This document shows positions 22,388-30,597 of a stretch of 64,000 nucleotides of DNA, one piece after another. The translations under genes and the position numbers were made by a program. This stretch comes from Stutzerimonas stutzeri (GTDB lineage: Bacteria > Pseudomonadota > Gammaproteobacteria > Pseudomonadales > Pseudomonadaceae). How positions within the stretch are numbered: the first letter of the stretch is position 1; each line of letters opens with the position of its first letter. A model generated the notes under the pieces. The model was not told where the DNA came from. It ran no database searches and was given only the letters and a program-made list of their open reading frames with translations. The stretch spans positions 124,001 to 188,000 of the forward strand of contig NZ_POUT01000002.1 of the NCBI RefSeq assembly GCF_002890915.1. Direction: 5' to 3'.

Positions 22388-23716
22388 ATGCGATTGAGTG
22401 AAGGCGCAGCCCGTGGGCTGCGCGCGGGACTGGCCGCCCTGGCCGTGCTGCCGGGGCTGGCCCTGGCCGATGAAGCCGTGCTCGATAGCGGCGACACGGC
22501 CTGGATGATGATATCCACGGCATTGGTGCTGATGATGCTGGTGCCCGGGCTGGCGCTGTTCTATGGCGGCATGGTGCGCAGCAAGAACATCCTTTCGGTG
22601 TTTACCCAGTGCCTGGCCGTCGGCGGCGCGATCGGTGTGCTGTGGGTGCTCTACGGCTACAGCCTGGTGATCGACGCCACGGGCATGGAGGCCGGGGTGG
22701 TCAACTGGCACAGCATCGTCGGTGGCCTGCAGTACGTCTTCCTGGGCCACCTGGATCGCGACGGCCTGGTCGCCGGCATTCCCGAGAGTGTATTCGCCAC
22801 GTTCCAGATGACCTTCGCAATGATCACCCCGATGATCATCGCCGGCTCCTTCGCCGAGCGCATGAAGTTCTCCGCCGTGCTGCTGTTCTGCGTACTCTGG
22901 TTCACCGTCTGCTATGCCCCGCTGGCTCACATGGCCTGGGGCGGCGACGGCGGCCTGCTATGGGATTGGGGCATCCTCGAATTCGCTGGCGGCACCGTGG
23001 TGCACATCAGTGCCGGCGTCGCCGGGCTGGTGGCCTGCCTGGTGCTCGGCCCCCGGCGCGGTTACCCGAACATCGCGATGCCGCCGCACAACACGGTCTT
23101 CGCGCTGGTGGGCGCGGCATTGCTGTGGGTCGGCTGGTTCGGCTTCAACGTCGGCTCCGCCGTCGCCGCCGATGGCAAGGCCGGCATGGCCATGCTCACT
23201 ACCCAGGCGGCGGCCTGCGCAGGCGTGATCGGCTGGTTGCTGGCTGAAATCCTGCGTAGCGGCAAGCCCAGTGCCCTGGGAGCCGCCTCCGGCGCGCTGG
23301 CGGGGTTGGTAGCCATCACGCCGGCCTGCGGTTTCGTCGGCCCCGGCGGCGCGCTGGTCATGGGCCTGGTCAGCGGTGTGGCCTGCTTCTATGCGATTGC
23401 CACGCTCAAGCGCCGCCTGGGTTACGACGACTCGCTGGACGCCTTCGGCCTGCACGGGATCGGGGGCATCGTCGGCTCGCTGCTGACCGGCGTGTTCGCC
23501 TCGACCGCTGTCGGCGGTTTCGAGGAAGTCGCGATCACGGCCCAGCTATGGGTGCAACTCAAGGGCGTAATGTTCACCCTGGCCTATTGCGCCATCCTTA
23601 CCTGGCTGCTGCTCCGGTTCACCGCGCTGCTGACCGGCGGCCTGCGGGTCAGCGAGGAAACCGAGCAGATCGGCCTGGACCTCTCCGCGCACAACGAGCG
23701 CGCCTATAACCCATGA
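22388..23716 (+). CDS. amtB: Ammonium/methylammonium transporter Amt (signal-peptide type)
   Basis: This 442-residue membrane protein begins with a signal peptide (GLRAGLAALAVLPGLALADE) and then has the eleven-helix Amt fold with ALFYGGMVRSKNILSV, AGSFAERMKF, FAGGTVVHISAGVAGLVACLV, NVGSAVAADGKAG and the pore-His region LDAFGLHGIGGIVGSLLTG. It conducts ammonium and probably methylammonium. Placement 111 bp after mgsC suggests uptake of methylamine or recapture of ammonium. No glnK partner gene is adjacent. Confidence 0.93.
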   Translation: MRLSEGAARGLRAGLAALAVLPGLALADEAVLDSGDTAWMMISTALVLMMLVPGLALFYGGMVRSKNILSVFTQCLAVGGAIGVLWVLYGYSLVIDATGMEAGVVNWHSIVGGLQYVFLGHLDRDGLVAGIPESVFATFQMTFAMITPMIIAGSFAERMKFSAVLLFCVLWFTVCYAPLAHMAWGGDGGLLWDWGILEFAGGTVVHISAGVAGLVACLVLGPRRGYPNIAMPPHNTVFALVGAALLWVGWFGFNVGSAVAADGKAGMAMLTTQAAACAGVIGWLLAEILRSGKPSALGAASGALAGLVAITPACGFVGPGGALVMGLVSGVACFYAIATLKRRLGYDDSLDAFGLHGIGGIVGSLLTGVFASTAVGGFEEVAITAQLWVQLKGVMFTLAYCAILTWLLLRFTALLTGGLRVSEETEQIGLDLSAHNERAYNP

Positions 23717-23724
23717 ACCATCGC

Positions 23725-23746
23725 GGGGTGCGCCTGGGCGCACCCC
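23725..23746 (+). terminator. Hairpin downstream of amtB
   Basis: GGGGTGCGCC pairs perfectly with GGCGCACCCC immediately after the stop codon of the first amt gene. It lacks a clear T-run but is well placed to end the gmaS-mgs-amt unit. Most of the 333-bp gap that follows is the AT-richer dmm promoter region. Confidence 0.5.
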
Positions 23747-23937
23747 CCGTTCATGCGGCCTCGGCTTTCATAGCCGTTATTCACCCATGAAGGCCTCTCT
23801 TCGAAATTCCGCCTCTTGCGCCGATTCGGCGCGTTATTCCCGCCATTTGATCCTGATTTGTGCATTTTCCCAGCCGTTCTTTCGGGCGATACCGCTACGG
23901 AAGGCCAAGCCCCGGGAAACACTGGCAGATCGGGAAC

Positions 23938-23953
23938 TGGCATGGTCCATGCT
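23938..23953 (+). promoter_or_regulatory. Candidate sigma-54 promoter of the dmm operon
   Basis: TGGCATGGTCCATGCT has the exact GG-N10-GC spacing of -24/-12 promoters and two departures from consensus. It lies 97 bp upstream of the first dmm gene, with predicted start about 23963. Confidence 0.55.
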
Positions 23954-23972
23954 TTCTTTAAAAGAACAAAAT

Positions 23973-23987
23973 GTTCCTTGTGGGAAT
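23973..23987. promoter_or_regulatory. Operator candidate at the dmm promoter
   Basis: GTTCCTTGTGGGAAT fits TTCC-N5-GGAA, the core shared with sites near gmaS and tmm, and lies just downstream of the predicted sigma-54 start. A neighbouring palindrome GAACAAAATGTTC (23964-23976) overlaps it. Confidence 0.45.
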
Positions 23988-24049
23988 TTTTACGAGTGAA
24001 TGATCCGTTCACCCATGCTCGCCGAATTCGTGTTTCAGGGAGGCTTCAG

Positions 24050-24589
24050 ATGACCGCGTCAGGCAGCGATACGATCTTCAGCAAACCCCGCTATCGCACC
24101 GTGGCTTCGCCACAACCGGCATGCCGCCGCCTCGTGGTGGCGCAGGATGCGGCCTGCGCCGCGCCCTTGCTGGACCATCCGCTATCCCAGTTGCTCAGCC
24201 TGGGCGGCGAGTTGGCGGCGGACCTCCCGCACGAGCGCTTCGCGAACCCCGCGGCCCTCTACCTGCGCCTGCAGTTGCTGCTGGAGCAGGCCGAGGTGGG
24301 CACGCGGCTGTACGTGGTCGGCGACGAGGCGTTCCTCTGGCACGTCTATCGCCTGGCTCGGCATGCCGGTCTGCTCGGCGACGAGATCGAGCTGTTCAAG
24401 AACGGTGCGCGGCGGCGGCTCTATTGCGTGCACTGTGGCACCTTCCAGGAGATCGGCGAGGAGGGCGAGGCCGGCTGCAGCGGTTGCGGCGTCCACCTGC
24501 TGGTGCGCGAGCACTTCTCCCAGCGCCTGGGTGCCTACATGGGCGTCTGCCTCGATCCGAGCCGCCCCTACGGGGAGGGGCGGCCATGA
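24050..24589 (+). CDS. dmmA: Dimethylamine monooxygenase subunit DmmA-like (zinc-ribbon-like)
   Basis: The 179-residue protein has an alpha/beta N-terminal part and a C-terminal cysteine cluster, Cys126-x2-Cys129 (CVHCG) and Cys143-x2-Cys146 (CSGCG), resembling a zinc ribbon or rubredoxin-like site. It matches my recollection of the small DmmA subunit found with a flavin/iron-sulphur reductase and a heme N-demethylase. A good AGGGAGG site sets ATG 24050; the frame upstream overlaps the promoter. Its stop overlaps dmmB (ATGA). Role in electron transfer or assembly is inferred. Confidence 0.78.
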   Translation: MTASGSDTIFSKPRYRTVASPQPACRRLVVAQDAACAAPLLDHPLSQLLSLGGELAADLPHERFANPAALYLRLQLLLEQAEVGTRLYVVGDEAFLWHVYRLARHAGLLGDEIELFKNGARRRLYCVHCGTFQEIGEEGEAGCSGCGVHLLVREHFSQRLGAYMGVCLDPSRPYGEGRP

Positions 24590-25530
24590 GCGCGCTGCTG
24601 GAGGTCAAGGTCACCGCCGTGCGCCAGTTGACGCCGGTGGTACGCGAATTCACCTTCGAGGCGGCCGAAGGGCAACTGCCGGGCTTTTCTTCCGGCAGCC
24701 ACGTGCAGGTGCTGATGCCCCTCGGCGAGCGCACCCTGCGCAACGCCTACTCACTGCTCGGCGATCCGGCCGACAGTAGTTGCTACCGAATCGCCGTGCG
24801 CCTGCAGGACGACTCGCGCGGCGGCTCACGCTACATGCACGAGCGGGTGGCGGTGGGCGACCGCCTGCAACTCTCGCTGCCACACAACCTGTTTCCACTG
24901 CATTCGCAGGCCAGCCACCACGTGCTGGTGGCCGGCGGTATCGGCATCACCCCGTTCATGGCCTATATCGCCGAGCTCCAGGCCCGCGGCGCTTCGTTCG
25001 AGCTGCACTATGCCTTCCGCGGCCGGCTCACCGACGCCTACGTCGAGGAACTGGCCGAACGTCTCGGCGAGCGCCTGCATGCCTACGACTCCAGCGCCGG
25101 CCAGCGCCTGGACCTTGCCGCGCTGCTGGCCGGCCAGCCGCTCGGCACCCACCTCTACGCCTGCGGCCCGCAACGGCTGCTGGACGGGTTGCGCGAGCAG
25201 GCCCGCGCGCTGGGCTGGGCGGATAGCCGGGTGCACTGGGAAGCCTTCGCCGCGCCCGAGCCGGGCCTGCCGTTTCGCGTCGAGCTGGCGCGCAGCGGCC
25301 GGCACATCGAGGTGCCGGCCGACCTCAGCCTACTGGAGGCGCTGGAAGCCGCCGGTGTCGAGCTGCCGAACCTGTGCCGCGGCGGCGTCTGCGGCCAGTG
25401 CGCGACGCGCTACCTGGCCGGTGCGGTGGAGCATCGCGACCACTACCTCGACGAAGGGCAGCGTGCCGATTCGCTGATGCCCTGCGTTTCCCGCGGCAGC
25501 TGTGCCAGCCCGCTGCTGCTCGATCTGTAG
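24586..25530 (+). CDS. dmmB: Dimethylamine monooxygenase reductase subunit (FMN/NAD/2Fe-2S)
   Basis: The 314-residue protein is of the phthalate dioxygenase reductase family: flavin-binding TLRNAYSLLGD near residue 47, the NAD domain VAGGIGITPFMAYIAELQ near 117, YACGPQRLLDGL, and a C-terminal plant-type ferredoxin with Cys264, Cys269, Cys272 (CRGGVCGQC) and Cys300. It would pass electrons from NAD(P)H to the oxygenase. It overlaps dmmA by 4 bp and is followed 44 bp later by the heme subunit gene. Confidence 0.88.
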   Translation: MSALLEVKVTAVRQLTPVVREFTFEAAEGQLPGFSSGSHVQVLMPLGERTLRNAYSLLGDPADSSCYRIAVRLQDDSRGGSRYMHERVAVGDRLQLSLPHNLFPLHSQASHHVLVAGGIGITPFMAYIAELQARGASFELHYAFRGRLTDAYVEELAERLGERLHAYDSSAGQRLDLAALLAGQPLGTHLYACGPQRLLDGLREQARALGWADSRVHWEAFAAPEPGLPFRVELARSGRHIEVPADLSLLEALEAAGVELPNLCRGGVCGQCATRYLAGAVEHRDHYLDEGQRADSLMPCVSRGSCASPLLLDL

Positions 25531-25574
25531 GCAGCCCCATCCGCCACCCTTTCGACCCCAGGAGAGTGCCCGCT

Positions 25575-26600
25575 ATGCCCGTCGTCATGAACCCCCTGGA
25601 AACCTACCGGGACGATTTCACCTTCCGTAACAGCCCCGCGGCCATCGCCCGCTTTCCCTTCCCGTTCCCCGAGGACAGCTACATGTACTCGGTGAACCTC
25701 GAGCCGGCCAACGGTGGCGCGCCGGGTTCGGTGTTCGAGCACTGGTTCGACATCGACGAGCACTACGTCTCGGAGATGGCCGAGCGCGCCCGCGTGCTGG
25801 AGAAGGACCCCGGCCGCTGCCTGGTCATGCCGCACATGGCCCAGGCTGCCTGGGACAGCCTGGAAATGCTCATGGAGCACCTGGCCGCCGACTACCCGGA
25901 GCACTTCGAGCTGCATCGCGACGGCGAGCGCTGGACCTGGATCAACCGGCCGCTGGGCATCGAGCAGCATTTCACCTTCGGCGATGCGGCGAGCCTGCCG
26001 TGCGAGCCGCTGGAATACATCACCCGCCAGGCCCAGGGCGATTTCGCCGTGCTCGACCAGCGCGACGGCGACCTGTTCATGGACGCCGGCATGGTCACCT
26101 GCCCGGCGGACTGGTCGATCAAGTTCGACGCCGGCATGAGCTTCAAGCAGTGGCACGCGCCGGTGCCGCTGGCGCCGCAGATGGGCGTGTTCGACCGCGC
26201 GTTGAAGTACCTGATGAACATCCAGGTCGGCCAGCCGGTGCGCCGGCTGAACTGGACCATGACCATCAACCCGCGCCTGGATACCTCCTCGGAGACCTTC
26301 CACGAGTGGGGCCACGAGCGCGCCCAGGTGACCCCGGAGAACGTCGCCCGGCTGGTACACCTGCGCGTCGAGCTGCAGTTCATGCCGCGCCTGCCGCGCA
26401 GCAACGCCTTGCTGTTCGGCATCCGCACCTACCTGATCAGCCTCGAGGAACTGGCCACCAACCCGGCCTGGGCCTGCCGCCTGCACCGCGTGCTCAGGGA
26501 CCTGCCCGAGGCCATCGCCGACTACAAGGGGCTGACCCTCTACCGGCAGACGGTGGTGGACTGGCTCAGCCAGTTCGATCCGCAGGCCAGGGTCGCCTGA
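25575..26600 (+). CDS. dmmC: Heme-dependent oxidative N-demethylase subunit (DUF3445 family)
   Basis: The 341-residue protein matches the DUF3445/heme-dependent oxidative N-demethylase family (FPFPFPEDSYMYSVNLEP, GDLFMDAGMVTCPADWSIKFD, NWTMTINPRLDTSSETFHEW, LRVELQFMPRLPRSNALLFGIRTYL). It is the presumed oxygenase converting dimethylamine to methylamine and formaldehyde. I start at ATG 25575 (MPVVMNP); the upstream frame overlaps dmmB. Subunit letters differ between reports, so the symbol is tentative while the family call is firm. Confidence 0.85.
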   Translation: MPVVMNPLETYRDDFTFRNSPAAIARFPFPFPEDSYMYSVNLEPANGGAPGSVFEHWFDIDEHYVSEMAERARVLEKDPGRCLVMPHMAQAAWDSLEMLMEHLAADYPEHFELHRDGERWTWINRPLGIEQHFTFGDAASLPCEPLEYITRQAQGDFAVLDQRDGDLFMDAGMVTCPADWSIKFDAGMSFKQWHAPVPLAPQMGVFDRALKYLMNIQVGQPVRRLNWTMTINPRLDTSSETFHEWGHERAQVTPENVARLVHLRVELQFMPRLPRSNALLFGIRTYLISLEELATNPAWACRLHRVLRDLPEAIADYKGLTLYRQTVVDWLSQFDPQARVA

Positions 26601-26659
26601 ATTCCGATCCACCCGAACGACGCCTGCGTGCAGGCCTTGCAAACGAACAGGAGAACAAC

Positions 26660-27793
26660 ATGGCTAATTCCTGGCGCATTTCCGCCCTGGCTTCCCGGCA
26701 TCGTGCCCTGGGCTCCGCACTCGAAGACTGGAACGGCATGGGCACGGCCTGGACCTACGGAACCACCTCGCTGGCCGATGCCCACGAGGCGATCCGCACC
26801 CGCGCCGGCCTGATGGACGTGTCCGGGCTGAAGAAGGTGCACTACGTTGGCCCGCATGCCGAGTCGCTGCTCGAATATGCCACCAGCCGCGACATTTCCA
26901 AGCTCTACCCGGGCAAGTCGGTCTACGCGACGATGCTCAACGAGGCGGGCAAGTTCGTCGACGATTGCGTCATCTACCGTACCGGGCCCAACGCCTTCAT
27001 GGTGGTGCACGGTGCCGGCAATGGCTACGAGATGCTGGTGCGCTCGGCCCAGGGTCGCCAGGTGGCGGTGCTGTTCGACGACGACCTGCACGACCTGTCG
27101 CTGCAGGGGCCGCTGGCGGTGGATTTCCTCGCCGAGCACGTGCCGGGCATCCGCGAGCTGCCGTACTTCCACCACATCCAGACCAGGCTGTTCGACCGCC
27201 CGGTGATGATCTCGCGCACCGGCTACACCGGCGAGCGCGGCTACGAGATCTTCTGCAAGGCCGCCGATGCGCCGGCGATCTGGGACGGCATCTTGGAAAA
27301 GGGCAAGGCGCTGGGCATCATCCCCTGCGCGTTCACCGCGCTGGACTGGCTGCGGGTCGAGAGCTACCTGCTGTTCTTCCCCTACGACAACTCGGAGAAG
27401 TACCCCTTCGCCGACGAGCCGGCCGGCGACACCCTCTGGGAGCTGGGCCTGGACTTCACCGTGTCGCCGACCAAGGGCGAGTTCCGCGGCGGCATCGAGC
27501 ATGCGCGGCTCAAGGGCCGGGAGCGCTTCAGGATCTTCGGCGTACTGCTCGAGGGCGAGCAGGCGGCGGCCGAAGGCGATACCCTCTGGGCCGACGGCAA
27601 GCAGGTCGGGGTGATCACCTGCGCCATGTACTCGCGGCTGAGCCGCAAATCCATGGCCATCGCCCGCTTCGAGGTGCCCTACGCCGAGCAGGGCACGCCG
27701 CTGGAGGTACGTGGCAGCCTCACGGCCAGGGCGATCGCCCACAGCATGCCGTTCGACGACCCGGAAAAGAAGAAGCGCACCGCCAAGGGTTGA
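26660..27793 (+). CDS. dmmD: GcvT-like folate-dependent methyltransferase of the dmm cluster
   Basis: The 377-residue aminomethyltransferase-family protein has a GcvT fold (RTRAGLMDVSGLKKVHYVGP, SLQGPLAVDFLAEHVPG, SRTGYTGERGYEIFCKA, CAFTALDWLRVESYLLF). It probably captures the formaldehyde from dimethylamine oxidation on tetrahydrofolate, feeding FolD and PurU. AGGAG precedes the ATG, 59 bp after the heme subunit. Similar genes accompany dmm clusters in marine Roseobacter strains. It is too far from any gcvH/gcvP to belong to glycine cleavage. Confidence 0.82.
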   Translation: MANSWRISALASRHRALGSALEDWNGMGTAWTYGTTSLADAHEAIRTRAGLMDVSGLKKVHYVGPHAESLLEYATSRDISKLYPGKSVYATMLNEAGKFVDDCVIYRTGPNAFMVVHGAGNGYEMLVRSAQGRQVAVLFDDDLHDLSLQGPLAVDFLAEHVPGIRELPYFHHIQTRLFDRPVMISRTGYTGERGYEIFCKAADAPAIWDGILEKGKALGIIPCAFTALDWLRVESYLLFFPYDNSEKYPFADEPAGDTLWELGLDFTVSPTKGEFRGGIEHARLKGRERFRIFGVLLEGEQAAAEGDTLWADGKQVGVITCAMYSRLSRKSMAIARFEVPYAEQGTPLEVRGSLTARAIAHSMPFDDPEKKKRTAKG

Positions 27794-27862
27794 GCGCGTT
27801 CGCTGCACTGGCGCAGGGCGGGTTCGACCGCCCTGCGTCCTGTCCGAAGAGAGAGAAACACG

Positions 27863-28204
27863 ATGGCCTGGTTGAATGGCTGGGGCTTCCTGCTGCTGGC
27901 GGGGCTCTGCGAGGTGCTGTACGCCTCGATCATTCCGCGTACCGATGGCTTCACCCGCCTGTGGCCGAGCCTGTACTGCGGCTTCTTCCTGCTGCTGAGC
28001 ATCTACCTGCTGAGCCTGTCGGTACGCGTGCTGCCGCTGGGGCTGGCCTATGCGGTATGGGTCGGCATCGGTACCCTCGGCACGGTGCTGTACGCCATGT
28101 TCTACATGGGCGAGCAGCTCGGCCTGCTGCGTAGCCTGTGCCTGGTCATGATCATCGCCGGCATCGTCGGCCTGAAACTGGCCAGCCCCGAACCGCTGGC
28201 CTGA
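27863..28204 (+). CDS. Small multidrug resistance (SMR) family exporter
   Basis: The 113-residue protein has four predicted membrane segments and the SMR core, with the conserved membrane Glu in LLLAGLCEVLYASII near residue 17 and PLGLAYAVWVGIGTLGTVL. SMR proteins are proton-coupled exporters of quaternary ammonium or guanidinium cations. In the dmm operon it could export methylated amines or a toxic by-product. A single gene fits a homodimeric EmrE- or Gdx-like transporter. Specificity cannot be read from sequence. Confidence 0.88.
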   Translation: MAWLNGWGFLLLAGLCEVLYASIIPRTDGFTRLWPSLYCGFFLLLSIYLLSLSVRVLPLGLAYAVWVGIGTLGTVLYAMFYMGEQLGLLRSLCLVMIIAGIVGLKLASPEPLA

Positions 28205-28214
28205 GGAGCGAAAC

Positions 28215-28907
28215 ATGCGCGTACGGGTGCTGCAGCACGTACCGTTCGAGGATGTCGGCAGCATGGCCGACTGGTTCGCCGCGCGCGGCGCCGAGGTGCA
28301 ACACACCCGTTTCTTCATGCCCGATGCGCGTCTACCCGCCCTGGACGAGTGCGACCTGATCGTTGCCATGGGCGGGCCGATGAGCGTCAACGACGAAGCC
28401 GAGCTGCCCTGGCTGGTGGCGGAGAAGGCCTTCCTGCGCGCAGCCATCGATGCCGGCGTGGCGGTGCTGGGCGTCTGTCTCGGCGCGCAGCTGATCGCCA
28501 GCGCCCTGGGTGCCCGGGTGTATGCCAACGGCGAGGCGGAAATCGGCTGGTTCCCGGTCTGGCGAGCGGACGAGGCGGAGGCGGGGCGTTTCGTCTTTCC
28601 CGAGCGCATCGAACTGCTGCACTGGCACGGCGAAACCTTCGAGCTGCCGCCTGGCGCCGCGCTGCTGGCGTCCAGCGAGGCTTGCCGGCACCAGGCGTTC
28701 CAATTCGGCCGACGGGTGATCGGCCTGCAGTGCCACCCGGAAATGACCCCGGCCATCGTCGCTGACCTGCTGGCCGAGTGCGCCGATGAGCTGCGTCCGG
28801 GACCTTGGGTGCAGACGGTCGATGAACTGGCCGCCACGCCCCTGGCGAACTATGCAGCGGGGCGGGTATTGATGGGGGAGGTGCTGGAATACCTGCTGCA
28901 AGCGTGA
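28215..28907 (+). CDS. Class I glutamine amidotransferase-like hydrolase
   Basis: The 230-residue protein has the triad of class I GATases: nucleophile Cys88 in AVLGVCLGAQLIAS, and His174 with Glu176 in QCHPEM. It is a stand-alone domain of the GMP-synthase-glutaminase-like group. It starts 10 bp after the SMR gene. Because the pathway makes gamma-glutamylmethylamide, this enzyme could hydrolyse a gamma-glutamyl amide, analogous to PuuD in polyamine degradation; this is inference, and general glutaminase or peptidase roles remain possible. Confidence 0.82.
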   Translation: MRVRVLQHVPFEDVGSMADWFAARGAEVQHTRFFMPDARLPALDECDLIVAMGGPMSVNDEAELPWLVAEKAFLRAAIDAGVAVLGVCLGAQLIASALGARVYANGEAEIGWFPVWRADEAEAGRFVFPERIELLHWHGETFELPPGAALLASSEACRHQAFQFGRRVIGLQCHPEMTPAIVADLLAECADELRPGPWVQTVDELAATPLANYAAGRVLMGEVLEYLLQA

Positions 28908-28984
28908 CCATGAGCGAAAGGGGCACCGTGTGCATGTCCCGCGCCAGCTCCGCCATGCGCCGGGCTTCGGTGCTGCGCGCCCCG

Positions 28985-29005
28985 TCCCAACGGTCCTGGT
29001 TGGGC
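28985..29005. repeat. Small hairpin in the convergent GATase-ALDH spacer
   Basis: GCCCAACC/GTCCCAAC arms face each other in a region resembling pseudomonad GTTGGG-type intergenic repeats. It may terminate the converging dmm and amt2 units. Nothing else is evident in 28908-29102. Confidence 0.35.
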
Positions 29006-29102
29006 GGGCCCGCCCAGGTCGAGCGAAGCGAAACCCGACGCGCGGTGTGTCTGACAGGCTCCACCTCCTCTCGCCACGTGTCAGGGCTGGCGCCGAGGCC
29101 GT

Positions 29103-30581
29103 TCACTTCAGATACCACCCCCACGCCTCGCCACTTTCATAGCGGGTGATCTGCTTGGTCTCCAGATAGTTGTCCAGGCCCCATTCGCCCAGTTCGCGGC
29201 CGATGCCGCTGCGCTTGACGCCGCCCCAGGGCAATTCGCTGAAGGTGGGTTGCGAGCAGTTGATCCAGACGATGCCGGCGCGCAGGCCACGGGCGACGCG
29301 TTCGCAGCGCGCGGTGTCGGCGGACATCACCGCGGCGGCCAGGCCGTAGTCGCTGTCGTTGGCCAGGTGCAGAGCTTGGGCCTCGTCGTCGAACGGGTTG
29401 ACGCAAACCACCGGGCCGAAGATTTCCTCGCGCCACAGGGCGCTGCCCAGCGGCACGTCGGCGAATACCGTGGGTTGCATGAACCAGCCTTTCGGCTGGC
29501 TGGCGGGACGTTCGCCGCCGCATAGCAGGCGTGCGCCGTCGGCAAGGCCGCGGGCGATGGCGGCGCCGACCCTGGCGTGCTGGCCGGCGCTGACCAGCGG
29601 GCCGAGCAGCACGCCGTCCTCCAGGCCGTTGCCGATGCGGATCTTCCGGGCTTGCTCGACCAGGCGTTCGAGCAGGGCGGGGTACAGCGAACGCTCGACC
29701 AGTACCCGCGAGGTGGCGGAGCAGACCTGGCCCTGGTTCCAGAAGATGCCGAACATGATCCATTCCACCGCCGCGTCGAGGCCGCTGTCGGCGAACACCA
29801 GCAGCGGCGATTTGCCGCCCAGCTCCAGGCTGATGTTCTTCACGTCGCGAGCGGCCGCCTGCATGATCCGGCTGCCGGTGGGCACGCTGCCGGTGAAGGC
29901 CACCTTGTCCACGCCCGGATGTTCGACCAGCGCCGCTCCGGCTTCGCCGCCTAGGCCGGGGATGACGTTGAGCACGCCGGCCGGCAATCCGGCTTCGTCG
30001 GCGATGCGCGCCAGCTCCAGGGCACTCAGCGGGGTCAGTTCGGACGGCTTGAGGACCATGCAGCAGCCGGCGGCGAGGGCCGGTGCGACTTTCCAGGCGG
30101 CCATCAGCAGCGGGTAATTCCAGGGGATCACCGCTGCCGCCACGCCCACCGGCTCGCGTACCACGCTGGCGCGAAAGCGCGCGTCGGCCAGGGTCACCGG
30201 GAACTCCTCGCCGTCCAGGCGCTCGGCCAGGTCCGCGTAGTAGTCGAAACAGCCGGCAGCGTCGGCGATGTCCCACTGCGCCTCGGGCAGCGGCTTGCCG
30301 TTGTCGCGCACTTCGAGCACGGCCAGTTCGTCCTGGCGGGCGCGGATGCCCTCGGCGATGCGTCGCAGCACGGTCGCGCGCTCGGTGCCGGGCAAGCGTG
30401 GCCAGGGGCCTTGGTCGAAGGCCCGGCGTGCGGCGCGCACGGCCAGGTCGACGTCCGCCGGGCCGGCGGCGGCGACCCGCGCCAGCAGGCCTTCGTCGCT
30501 GGGGTCGAACACTTCGAAGCGGCCACCGGCCTGCGGGGCGAGCCACTGGCCATCGATGTACAGGTGGGGGCGGTCGAGCAT
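29103..30581 (-). CDS. Aldehyde dehydrogenase, betaine/aminoaldehyde type
   Basis: The 492-residue NAD(P)-dependent ALDH has PWNYPLLM (Asn155), catalytic Glu253 in LELGGKSP and nucleophile Cys287 in NQGQVCSATSR. The C-terminus PWGGVKRSGIGRELGEWGLDNYLETKQITRY...EAWGWY strongly resembles ALDH10 aminoaldehyde/betaine aldehyde dehydrogenases. Likely substrates are betaine aldehyde or other amino-aldehydes, tying quaternary amine degradation to the locus. It follows the chemoreceptor-like gene by 16 bp. Confidence 0.88.
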   Translation of the reverse strand: MLDRPHLYIDGQWLAPQAGGRFEVFDPSDEGLLARVAAAGPADVDLAVRAARRAFDQGPWPRLPGTERATVLRRIAEGIRARQDELAVLEVRDNGKPLPEAQWDIADAAGCFDYYADLAERLDGEEFPVTLADARFRASVVREPVGVAAAVIPWNYPLLMAAWKVAPALAAGCCMVLKPSELTPLSALELARIADEAGLPAGVLNVIPGLGGEAGAALVEHPGVDKVAFTGSVPTGSRIMQAAARDVKNISLELGGKSPLLVFADSGLDAAVEWIMFGIFWNQGQVCSATSRVLVERSLYPALLERLVEQARKIRIGNGLEDGVLLGPLVSAGQHARVGAAIARGLADGARLLCGGERPASQPKGWFMQPTVFADVPLGSALWREEIFGPVVCVNPFDDEAQALHLANDSDYGLAAAVMSADTARCERVARGLRAGIVWINCSQPTFSELPWGGVKRSGIGRELGEWGLDNYLETKQITRYESGEAWGWYLK

Positions 30582-30597
30582 GGACGGTCCTCGTCAG

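Noticed and set aside
19217..22930. Antisense open frame of 1237 codons across mgsABC and amt
   Set aside because: A shadow frame spanning several conserved genes on the other strand; composition is typical of reverse-complement translation.
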